Below, piece after piece: positions 32,786 through 39,731 of a stretch of DNA of 64,000 nt. A program made the translations under genes and the position numbers. Source of the stretch: Arthrobacter sp. zg-Y820. Its GTDB lineage: Bacteria > Actinomycetota > Actinomycetes > Actinomycetales > Micrococcaceae. Under the pieces are notes generated by a model. The model was not told the origin of the DNA and made no database searches. It was given only the letters and a program-made list of their open reading frames with translations. The DNA is taken from NCBI RefSeq assembly GCF_030142155.1, contig NZ_CP126247.1, positions 2,480,001 through 2,544,000 of the forward strand, given 5' to 3'. How positions within the stretch are numbered: the first letter of the stretch is position 1; every line of letters begins with the position of its first letter.

Positions 32786-34222
32786 CTAGTGGGTGTCCAC
32801 CGCCGAGATCTCGGAGTGGTCACCGCTCCACAGCGTGTGGAAGGTCCCCTCGTCGTCCACGCGGTGATACGTGTGGGCGCCGAACAGGTCCCGCAGGCCC
32901 TGGGTCAGGGCGGCGGGCAGGCGCTTGCGGCGCAGGCCGTCGTAGTAGGCCAGCGATGAGGAGAAGACGGGCACCGGGATGCCCAGCTGGACCGCAACGG
33001 ACACCACACGGCGCCAGGCCGGCAGGGCGGCGGCAATGGACTCGGCGAAGGCCGGGGCCAGCAGCAGGTTGGCCGGTGCGGAGTCGCCTGCGTAGGCCTT
33101 CATAATGTCATCGAGCAGTTCCGCGCGGATGATGCAGCCGGCGCGCCACAGCGACGCGATCTCATCAAGCTTCAGGTCCCAGCCGTACGTCTTGGCGGCG
33201 CTGGTGAGCATGTCGATGCCCTGGGCGTAGCTGACCAGCTTGGAGGCGTACAGTGCCTGCCGGACGTCCTCCACGAAGGTCTCGGGCAGCTCAACGGCAG
33301 CTTCGCCGCCAGCAAGGATGCCCTGGGCCTCTTCGCGCTGGCCGCGCTGCGAGGACAGTGCCCGGGCAAAGACTGATTCAGCAATCGCCGACACGGGCGA
33401 GCCCAGGTCCAGGCCCGAGACCACAGTCCAGCGGCCGGTGCCCTTCTGGCCGGCGGAGTCCACGACGACGTCGACAAACGGCTTGCCGGTCCGGGCATCG
33501 GTGTGCGCCAGGACCTCAGCGGTGATTTCGATCAGGAAGGAGCTGAGCTGACCGGTGTTCCACTCGGTGAAAATCTTGGCCTGTTCGGCCGGCTCGATGC
33601 CTGCGGCTGAGCGCAGAAGGTCATAAGCTTCCCCGATGACCTGCATGTCAGCGTATTCGATGCCGTTGTGGACCATCTTCACGAAGTGGCCGGCACCGTC
33701 GGTGCCGATCCAGGTGCAGCAGGGCTTGCCGTCGTACGTGGCGGCGATCTTTTCCAGCATCGGACCCAGGGAGTCGTAGGACTCTTTGGAGCCTCCGGGC
33801 ATGATGGACGGGCCCAGCAGGGCACCTTCCTCGCCGCCGGACACTCCGACGCCCACGAAGTGCAGGTCCTTTTCGGCCAGTGCGGCCTCGCGGCGGCGGG
33901 TGTCCTCGTAGTGCGAGTTGCCGGCGTCGATGACAATGTCACCGGCTTCCAGCAGCGGCACCAGCTTCTCGATCACCGAGTCAACGGGCGCCCCGGCCTT
34001 GACCATGATCAGGACCCGGCGCGGCTTTTCGAGTGAATCAACCAGCTCCTGCAGGGATTCGGTGCGGATGAAGTCTCCTTCGTCCCCGTGCGCGGACAGC
34101 AGTGCGTCAGTCTTCTCGATCGACCGGTTGTGAAGGGCCACGGTGTACCCGTTCCGGGCCAGGTTCCGGGCCAGGTTTGCGCCCATTACTGCCAGACCGG
34201 TGACGCCAATTTGTGCGCTCAA
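32786..34222 (-). CDS. gnd: 6-phosphogluconate dehydrogenase, decarboxylating
   Basis: 478-residue NADP-type 6PGDH of the long form; produces ribulose-5-phosphate, CO2 and NADPH in the oxidative pentose phosphate pathway. Features: N-terminal Rossmann IGVTGLAVMGANLARNLA, substrate motif GVGVSGGEEGALLGPSIMPGG, catalytic Lys/His region GHFVKMVHNGIEYADMQ, and the long helical C-terminal domain with SSLAYYDGLRRKRLPAALTQGLRDLFGAHTYHRVD. The TTG start has GGAG 7 bp upstream and gives the normal N-terminus; the in-frame extension upstream is not conserved. A TAGGCT hexamer about 75 bp upstream may be its -10. Confidence 0.95.
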   Translation of the reverse strand: MSAQIGVTGLAVMGANLARNLARNGYTVALHNRSIEKTDALLSAHGDEGDFIRTESLQELVDSLEKPRRVLIMVKAGAPVDSVIEKLVPLLEAGDIVIDAGNSHYEDTRRREAALAEKDLHFVGVGVSGGEEGALLGPSIMPGGSKESYDSLGPMLEKIAATYDGKPCCTWIGTDGAGHFVKMVHNGIEYADMQVIGEAYDLLRSAAGIEPAEQAKIFTEWNTGQLSSFLIEITAEVLAHTDARTGKPFVDVVVDSAGQKGTGRWTVVSGLDLGSPVSAIAESVFARALSSQRGQREEAQGILAGGEAAVELPETFVEDVRQALYASKLVSYAQGIDMLTSAAKTYGWDLKLDEIASLWRAGCIIRAELLDDIMKAYAGDSAPANLLLAPAFAESIAAALPAWRRVVSVAVQLGIPVPVFSSSLAYYDGLRRKRLPAALTQGLRDLFGAHTYHRVDDEGTFHTLWSGDHSEISAVDTH

Positions 34223-34299
34223 GTTTTCTCCAGAATTCTTTGGGGCCCCAGCCAGGGGCCACGGCGATCGGCGCTCACCCGCCGTCTTTACCCACAAGC

Positions 34300-35250
34300 C
34301 TATGCTTCAGGCCCGCCGGCCCGCCACACTGCGTCGTCCGTGTCGCCTGCGGCAGGCGGGGTGCCCGGGGTTCCGGTGGTTTCGAAGGAGTTGATGACGC
34401 TGGCTACGTCCTCCACCACCGAAACTCCGTCTTCCATCGTCTCGGTCCCGGAGGTCAGGACCACCACCGCGTACTCCGCTCCGCCGCTGCGGACGAATCC
34501 GAGGCTTCCGACGTTCCAGGTCAGGTCATCGTCCTGCAGCCAGCCGTTTTTCAGGGCGACTTCGGCGCCGCCGGCCGGCAGTCCGGCACTGATCCCCCAC
34601 TGCTGGTCGGCCTCCACGTTTTCCATTAGTTCGACGGCGTATGCCTGCAGGTCGCTGTTGATCCAGTCCACGCCGTCGAGCACTGCGCGGGCGACCTTGA
34701 GCTGGTCCTCGACGCCGGTGGCATTGGCGCCCCAGATCTCGGCTGCCTGGGTTTCCGTCACGCCGAGCAGCTCATAGGTCCGGGACAGCTCCGGCGCACC
34801 TCCGACGGCCTGGTAAAGCGTGGTGGTGGCGTTATTGTCGCTGTATTCGATCATCATCACGGCGAGGTATTCCTCTTCCAGGGTCAGCTCGCGCTCCTGC
34901 TCGGTGGCCTGGCGCAGCAGGGTCAGCAGGATGGGAACTTTGACCAAGCTGGCTTCGAGGTATTCGGCGGTTGGGTTGTAGTACCAGGCCCGGCCGGTGG
35001 CGGTCTCGTAGACGGCCGCGGAGATTTCGGCGTCGGCCTGGTCCGCGTACTTGTTCAGCGCGGCGTCGAGCTGCTCGGCCTCATCCGCAGGGAGGGAATC
35101 GGGATTGGCAGGTTCCGTGGTGGCCTCGACCGGCGCCGGATCTTCCTCGGCGGCCGGCAGGCCCGTGCAGCCGGCGGTGAGCGGGAGCAGCAGCGCGGCC
35201 GCTGCCGCAAGTGAGCGCCGGAGTGTAGTACGGGTAAAGGCTGTAGACAT
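34300..35250 (-). CDS. Exported serine hydrolase, beta-lactamase class A-like lipoprotein
   Basis: 316 residues. A signal peptide with lipobox-like TAGC (Cys about 28) is followed by a Pro/Thr/Glu-rich spacer and a class A beta-lactamase/PBP-fold domain. Active-site elements: S-x-x-K in EASLVKVPIL, S-D-N in EYSDNNATTTLY, and K-x-G in LKNGWLQDDD (KNG in place of KTG). The general base Glu166 region of true class A enzymes is not obvious, so a penicillin-binding or D,D-peptidase-like role is as likely as beta-lactamase activity. ATG beginning MSTAFTRTTLRR gives the signal sequence. Monocistronic. Confidence 0.8.
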   Translation of the reverse strand: MSTAFTRTTLRRSLAAAAALLLPLTAGCTGLPAAEEDPAPVEATTEPANPDSLPADEAEQLDAALNKYADQADAEISAAVYETATGRAWYYNPTAEYLEASLVKVPILLTLLRQATEQERELTLEEEYLAVMMIEYSDNNATTTLYQAVGGAPELSRTYELLGVTETQAAEIWGANATGVEDQLKVARAVLDGVDWINSDLQAYAVELMENVEADQQWGISAGLPAGGAEVALKNGWLQDDDLTWNVGSLGFVRSGGAEYAVVVLTSGTETMEDGVSVVEDVASVINSFETTGTPGTPPAAGDTDDAVWRAGGPEA

Positions 35251-35817
35251 GTCTGCACCCCCTGTTCCTGTTTGTACCTGAGGTTCGCGTTTGAGGGTTT
35301 GCGCTTGCAGTTTGCACTTGCGCCGGTGAGCTGCGGTCCGGGTTCCGGCGGAATGCTTCTCTATCTGGATAGCAGAGAACTCTGTCCGGAAACTATGTAG
35401 CCGCCGGTCTGCCGCGCAGGGCCGCCGCAGCCGGAACTGCCGCGTGGCGAACTTCACGGTTCGGGGCCTGATGAAAACGGGCCTGATGAAGACTGCGCTG
35501 TCCGCCGGCGTCACCCGGACCCTGCCGTGCCCGGGGCTGAAGCTGGCCGGTCCGTTTTGACTTCACCGGAGAGACCTGATTCGGTTGCAGGGCGGCTGGC
35601 CGGCTCATCGGGCCTCGGACTGGCCGTACGCAAACTGTGCCGGATGCCGCTTTCGCCGTTTCCTGCCGGCAGAACCTGCCGCCCCTTTCTCCTGACGGAT
35701 TGAATCCGGGCGCCACACTTCAGCTTCCCCTTTTGCGCGGCCGCGCGCCGCTTATCCCCGTCCTCCGGACCCGGAAATCCTCGCTGCGGCATCGAGGCCC
35801 CTGAATCGAGGAGACAT
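35251..35817. other. 567-bp non-coding gap upstream of the Tmm-like gene
   Basis: Divergent promoter region between the lipoprotein gene and the monooxygenase gene, longer than others here. Frames through it on either strand are Arg/Pro-rich and start inside neighbouring genes, so I call no gene. It holds a 15-bp tandem repeat GGGCCTGATGAA(A/G)AC at 35464-35493 and an interrupted inverted repeat around TTCTCTATC/GATAGCAGAGAA at 35357-35379 that could be an operator. Confidence 0.55.
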
Positions 35818-37233
35818 ATGACACAACGGGTAGGAATCATTGGGGCCGGTCCCAGCGGAATGGCACAGCTGCGCGCCTTCGAATCGGCTCGCGCGCTCGG
35901 TGCTGAAGTTCCGGACATTGTCTGCTTCGAAAAACAGTCGGATTGGGGCGGCCAGTGGAACTACAGCTGGCGGACAGGACTGGACGGGGCAGGCGAGCCG
36001 GCGCATTCAAGCATGTACCGCCACCTCTGGTCCAACGGCCCCAAAGAATGCCTCGAGTTCGCTGATTACAGCTTTGACGAGCACTTCGGCCGCCCGATTT
36101 CCTCCTATCCCCCGCGGGAGGTCCTTTTTGACTACATCAAGGGCCGGGTCGAAAAGAGCGACGTGCGAAAGTACGTCCGCTTCAACACCGTGGCCCGATG
36201 GGTTTCCTGGGGCGAGGAGGCGGCGGAGTTCACCGTTCAAGTGGAAGACCTGGTCACGGGCAACACCGAAACCCACGTCTTCGATACGCTGGTGGTCGCC
36301 ATCGGGCACTTCTCCAGCCCTGTGGTCCCGGAGTTTCCCGGAATCAATACCTTCCCCGGCGAGGTCCTGCACGCGCACGACTTCCGCGGCGCCGAACGCT
36401 TCGCCGGCCGCAACATCCTCATGATCGGCAGCAGCTATTCGGCCGAGGACATCGGCTCGCAGGCCTACAAGATGGGAGCCAGCTCGGTCACCATCAGCTA
36501 CCGCAGCCACGAACTTGGTTATGACTGGCCGGAGGGCATCGAGGAACGTCCGCTCGTGACCGGCTTCGCGGGCAGCACCGCGCAGTTTCTGGACGGCAGC
36601 ACCAAGGAGGTGGACGCCGTCGTGCTGTGCACCGGCTACCGCCACACCTTCCCGTTCCTACCCTCGGAGCTCTCCCTGGTGTCCCGGAACGTCCTCTATC
36701 CCGCAGACCTCTACAAGGGCGTCCTGTGGCAGGACAACCCGAACCTGATCTACCTGGGCATGCAGGACCAGTACTACACGTTCAATATGTTCGATGCGCA
36801 GGCCTGGTACGCCCGCGACGTCATCATGGGCAGAATAACGGTGCCGACGGCGCAGGAACGCGCGGCGGACATCGCCGGCTGGCTTTCAGCGCAGGACGCA
36901 CTGGTCACGCACGACGACGGCGCCGACTTCCAGACTGCCTACGTCCGGGACCTCATCGACCGCACCGACTACCCCGACTTCGACCTGGCCGCCGTCTCAG
37001 AGCTGTTCAAGGCCTGGATGCAGGACAAGCAGCGGGACATCATGGGCTACCGCGACGTCGTGCATCCTTCGGTGATCACCGGGACCATGGCGCAGCAGCA
37101 CCATACACGCTGGATCGAGGCGATGGATGACAGCCTGGCTGCCTATTTGGCGCCGGCGGACGGGACTGCTGCGGCGGTTCCGGAGTCAGAATCCGGAGCG
37201 GACCGGCTCCCGGTTCCCCTTCCCGTGTCCTAA
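35818..37233 (+). CDS. tmm: Trimethylamine monooxygenase (Tmm) homologue, flavin-containing monooxygenase
   Basis: 471-residue soluble FMO. FAD motif GAGPSG is at residues 9-14; the NADPH motif GSSYSAEDIGSQ begins at 204. Several stretches match bacterial Tmm closely from memory: FEKQSDWGGQWNYSWRTGLD, MYRHLWSNGPKECLEFADYSF, SSYPPREVLFDYIKGRVEK, IYLGMQDQYYTFNMFDAQAW and MAQQHHTRWIEAMDDSL. Tmm oxidises trimethylamine to its N-oxide with NADPH and O2. GAGGAGA precedes the ATG. No TMAO demethylase, transporter or methylamine genes lie nearby, so physiological substrate is uncertain; other N- or S-compounds (e.g. indole, dimethylsulfide) are possible. Ala/Pro-rich C-terminal tail is extra. Confidence 0.88.
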   Translation: MTQRVGIIGAGPSGMAQLRAFESARALGAEVPDIVCFEKQSDWGGQWNYSWRTGLDGAGEPAHSSMYRHLWSNGPKECLEFADYSFDEHFGRPISSYPPREVLFDYIKGRVEKSDVRKYVRFNTVARWVSWGEEAAEFTVQVEDLVTGNTETHVFDTLVVAIGHFSSPVVPEFPGINTFPGEVLHAHDFRGAERFAGRNILMIGSSYSAEDIGSQAYKMGASSVTISYRSHELGYDWPEGIEERPLVTGFAGSTAQFLDGSTKEVDAVVLCTGYRHTFPFLPSELSLVSRNVLYPADLYKGVLWQDNPNLIYLGMQDQYYTFNMFDAQAWYARDVIMGRITVPTAQERAADIAGWLSAQDALVTHDDGADFQTAYVRDLIDRTDYPDFDLAAVSELFKAWMQDKQRDIMGYRDVVHPSVITGTMAQQHHTRWIEAMDDSLAAYLAPADGTAAAVPESESGADRLPVPLPVS

Positions 37234-37285
37234 CTGTCCGCTGCGGCCGGGAAACGCCGCGCCGAGGACCTGCAGACACAAACAG

Positions 37286-37321
37286 AAAACCCCGCCGTCC
37301 GGAACCGGACGACGGGGTTTT
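37286..37321. terminator. Intrinsic terminator after the Tmm-like gene
   Basis: AAAACCCCGCCGTCCGG pairs with CCGGACGACGGGGTTTT (one mismatch) around AA. It lies between the monooxygenase gene and tRNA-Val, which are convergent, and has A/T tails in both directions. Confidence 0.85.
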
Positions 37322-37345
37322 CGTTGTACCGCTGTACTTCTGCGG

Positions 37346-37418
37346 TGGGTCCTACCGGGATCGAACCGATGACATCCACGGTGTAAACGTGGCGCTCTAC
37401 CAGCTGAGCTAAAGACCC
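37346..37418 (-). tRNA. tRNA-Val(UAC)
   Basis: 73 nt. Acceptor GGGTCTT/AGGACCC with one T-G pair, D-arm GCTC/GAGC, anticodon stem CCACG/CGTGG with anticodon TAC, T-arm with TTCGATC. No encoded CCA. Confidence 0.94.
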
Positions 37419-37502
37419 TTTGTGACCGTTATGCCTTTCAAGATCTCCTTGATCAGCGCCGCATCACGAGGAATTACTTTACCGGACGGATGAGGATTTC
37501 TC

Positions 37503-38513
37503 CTAATCAGCGCCAAAATCGTGCGACAGGTCGGGCAGTTCCGCCGCCAAATACTCCAACGCGGTGGCCACTCCCGCCTCTATTTTCAGATCCGCGAGGT
37601 CATCCCCACGGGTGGATCCGCGGTTGATGATCACCACTGGCTTGCCGCTCTTGTGTGCGTGCTTGACGAACCGCAGTCCGCTCATCACCGTCAGCGACGA
37701 ACCGGCGACCAGCAGCGCGTCGGCGGCGTTGAGCATGGCGAAGGCCGCGGCCACCCGGTCGCGGGGAACGTTTTCGCCGAAATAGACGAAGTCCGGCTTG
37801 AGCAGACCGCCGCAGACGGGGCAGCCGGCCACCACGAAATCCTCGGTGTCCGCGACGTCCGCATCGGCGTCGGGCGCGATGTCGCCATCGAGCCGGGTGC
37901 GCTCCAGGAAGCCGGGGTTCAATTCCTCGAGTAACCGGGCCACGGTCTGGCGGGAATATCGGGTGCCGCAGTCCAGGCACAGGACGCGGTCAAAGCGCCC
38001 GTGCAGGTCGACGGCGAGGGCACTGCCGGCGTCGGCATGCAGCCGGTCCACGTTCTGGGTAATCAGGCCGGTGGTCAGGCCCCGGCGTTCCAAGCGGGCG
38101 ACGGCGGCGTGGCCGGCATTGGGGAGGGCGTGGCGCAGATGGTGCCAGCCAACATGGTTCCGTGCCCAGTAGCGGCGGCGGAGCTCGGGGTCCCCCACGA
38201 ACTCCTGGTACGTCATGGGCTTGCGCGGCGGGGCTTCAGGTCCCCGATAGTCGGGGATGCCCGAATCCGTGCTCATGCCGGCACCGGTCAGGACAGCCAG
38301 GCGGCGGCCGCTCAACAACTGCACCGCCCGGCGGAGCAGGCGTTCCTCGTCGGGCGTGGGCGCAGGGGCCGACGGTGTCGGCTCCGAGCGGACAAATCCG
38401 GTGAGCCCCAGTCCGGGCCTTCCCTGCCCGGATCCGGCCTGTCCGGAAGAAACCGGTCCGGAGGAAACTTGTCCGGCGGAAGGTGAATCGAAGAACTGAG
38501 GTGCGTTGGTCAT
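37503..38513 (-). CDS. NAD-dependent protein deacylase, sirtuin (Sir2) family
   Basis: 336 residues. The sirtuin core runs from about residue 65: GAGMSTDSGIPDYRG (NAD pocket), TQNVDRLHADAG, catalytic His in VDLHGRFDRV, zinc pairs CLDC and CPVC, then KPDFVYFGENVP and GSSLTVMSG. It removes acyl groups from lysines using NAD. The N-terminal 60 residues are a Ser/Gly/Gln repeat (SSGPVSSGQAGSGQG) encoded by reiterated TCCGG sequence, not part of the fold. The ATG overlaps the peroxiredoxin stop by 4 bp (ATGA). Transcribed with the AhpE-like and possibly DUF3052 genes. Confidence 0.93.
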   Translation of the reverse strand: MTNAPQFFDSPSAGQVSSGPVSSGQAGSGQGRPGLGLTGFVRSEPTPSAPAPTPDEERLLRRAVQLLSGRRLAVLTGAGMSTDSGIPDYRGPEAPPRKPMTYQEFVGDPELRRRYWARNHVGWHHLRHALPNAGHAAVARLERRGLTTGLITQNVDRLHADAGSALAVDLHGRFDRVLCLDCGTRYSRQTVARLLEELNPGFLERTRLDGDIAPDADADVADTEDFVVAGCPVCGGLLKPDFVYFGENVPRDRVAAAFAMLNAADALLVAGSSLTVMSGLRFVKHAHKSGKPVVIINRGSTRGDDLADLKIEAGVATALEYLAAELPDLSHDFGAD

Positions 38514-38992
38514 TCCGAAGGCATCTCCTTGAGGGCGTCCAGATAGGCCTGCAGGGGACGGGGAGTGCCGGGATCCGACCGGATCTCGGTGTGGATCAGG
38601 CCTCTACCATCGATGATAAAGGAGGCCCGGACCGGACGTCCCAAATCGGCGTCGAACGCCTGGTAGGCATCCGCCACCTGGCCGTGCGGCCAGAAATCGG
38701 CCAGCAGGTCGAAGGAATAGCCGCGCTGCTGCGCATAGGCACGCAGGGCGTATTTTGAGTCACAGGACACCGCCAGCAACCGGGAGCCCGCCCGGGCGAT
38801 CTCATCCCGGGCACCCTGAAGCTCATCCAGCTCTCCGGTGCACACACCCGAGAAAGCAAAGGGGTAGAACACGAGAACGACGGGTGTTCCCCGAAGAGCG
38901 GACAGGGAAACCGGTTCGCCAAACTGATTGGGCAGCGAAAAGTCCGGCGCCGGCCGCTGCGGTGCAGCAGCCGGAACCGGACTTCGACGCAA
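38510..38992 (-). CDS. Peroxiredoxin, AhpE-like
   Basis: 160-residue thioredoxin-fold peroxidase. The peroxidatic Cys is in FYPFAFSGVCTGELDEL (T/S-x-x-C motif), and no resolving Cys is placed as in 2-Cys enzymes, apart from Cys in AVSCDSKYALRAY, which AhpE proteins also have. PDFSLPNQFGEPVSL is the family N-terminus. TTG start 8 bp after the DUF3052 stop. The gene order AhpE / DUF3052 / aceE matches mycobacterial Rv2238c-Rv2239c-Rv2241. Reduces H2O2, peroxynitrite or organic peroxides. The sirtuin gene overlaps its end. Confidence 0.9.
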   Translation of the reverse strand: MRRSPVPAAAPQRPAPDFSLPNQFGEPVSLSALRGTPVVLVFYPFAFSGVCTGELDELQGARDEIARAGSRLLAVSCDSKYALRAYAQQRGYSFDLLADFWPHGQVADAYQAFDADLGRPVRASFIIDGRGLIHTEIRSDPGTPRPLQAYLDALKEMPSE

Positions 38993-39000
38993 AGCGGGTG

Positions 39001-39420
39001 CTACTTCTTGCGGCGGGCGACCAGGCGGGTTGCTGCCCAGTCGCTGCTGACCGCCGCGGATGTCGTGACGTGCAGGCCGGATGTAGGCGCGGCTTCCTCA
39101 ATGTCAGCCGGGGGGACGTACCCGACCCGTCCGGATTTGGGGGTCAGGACCCAGACGACTCCGCCGTCGTCGAGGGTGGTGATGGAATCCACCAGCGCGT
39201 CCACCAGGTCCCCGTCGTCGGCCCGCCACCAGAGGATGACTCCGTCTACGACGTCGTGGTCCTCTTCCGTCAGGAGCTCGCTCCCCACCAAGTCCTCGAG
39301 GCCGTCGCGGAGGTCAAAATCGACGTCCTCGTCGTAACCGAATTCCTGAATCAGGTCTTGGTCTTTGAAACCCAATCTTCCCGCCACGTTCTTATCCGTG
39401 ACGGCTTCGGCCTCGCTCAC
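39001..39420 (-). CDS. DUF3052 family protein
   Basis: 139-residue small acidic protein of the actinobacterial DUF3052 family. Conserved stretches are AGRLGFKDQDLIQEFGYDEDVDFDLRD, VDGVILWWRADDGDLVDAL and GVVWVLTPKSGRVGYVPPADIEEAA; C-terminus ends VARRKK. GTG start with AGGAGGAG 4 bp upstream, a strong site that decides against an earlier ATG. Divergent from aceE and in tandem with the AhpE-like gene, an arrangement kept in mycobacteria. Its function is unknown. Confidence 0.9.
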   Translation of the reverse strand: MSEAEAVTDKNVAGRLGFKDQDLIQEFGYDEDVDFDLRDGLEDLVGSELLTEEDHDVVDGVILWWRADDGDLVDALVDSITTLDDGGVVWVLTPKSGRVGYVPPADIEEAAPTSGLHVTTSAAVSSDWAATRLVARRKK

Positions 39421-39731
39421 TTCACTCCTCCTGGTTGACTGCATAAATACAAGGGAATCACATATTTGGACGAGATGTGGTGTCTAGGACACAAGCCAAC
39501 ACCTTTTGTCCGCAACGTACAAGGTTCCGGCGGCAAGGTATCGCGTGTACGCCGGCGCCGGACAGCCAATAGCGAACGGGCTACGCAACAGCCACTCAGC
39601 GGGACTAGAGTGGGAGACATAGGCTCCGGAGGCACCAGCATCCGCACAGCCACAGTGCTCGTCCGGTGAAAGAACCGGATCCCCACAGACGTATTCGTGC
39701 AGACGCAATCTGTACATGAAAGAGGTTTGCC
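39421..39731. other. 311-bp divergent promoter region of DUF3052 and aceE
   Basis: No gene. Contains a 13-bp palindrome (39480-39492), an A/T-rich patch at 39443-39472, and TAGAGT and TAGGCT hexamers at 39606-39611 and 39620-39625 that could be -10 elements for aceE, about 110-120 bp before its start; no confident -35. Confidence 0.5.
39480..39492. promoter_or_regulatory. Palindrome GTGTC-TAG-GACAC, possible operator
   Basis: Perfect 5-3-5 inverted repeat between two divergent genes. A related sequence (GTGTATTAGGACACAC) lies upstream of gapB. No known regulator is assigned. Confidence 0.35.

Noticed and set aside
35511..35918. Minus-strand frame in the gap before the Tmm-like gene
   Set aside because: Arg/Pro/Ser-rich, starts inside the monooxygenase gene, no ribosome-binding site or family features.
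37346..37418. tRNA-Val as an integration site for an island carrying the Tmm gene
   Set aside because: No duplicated tRNA 3' end found nearby and no integrase; proximity alone is not evidence.
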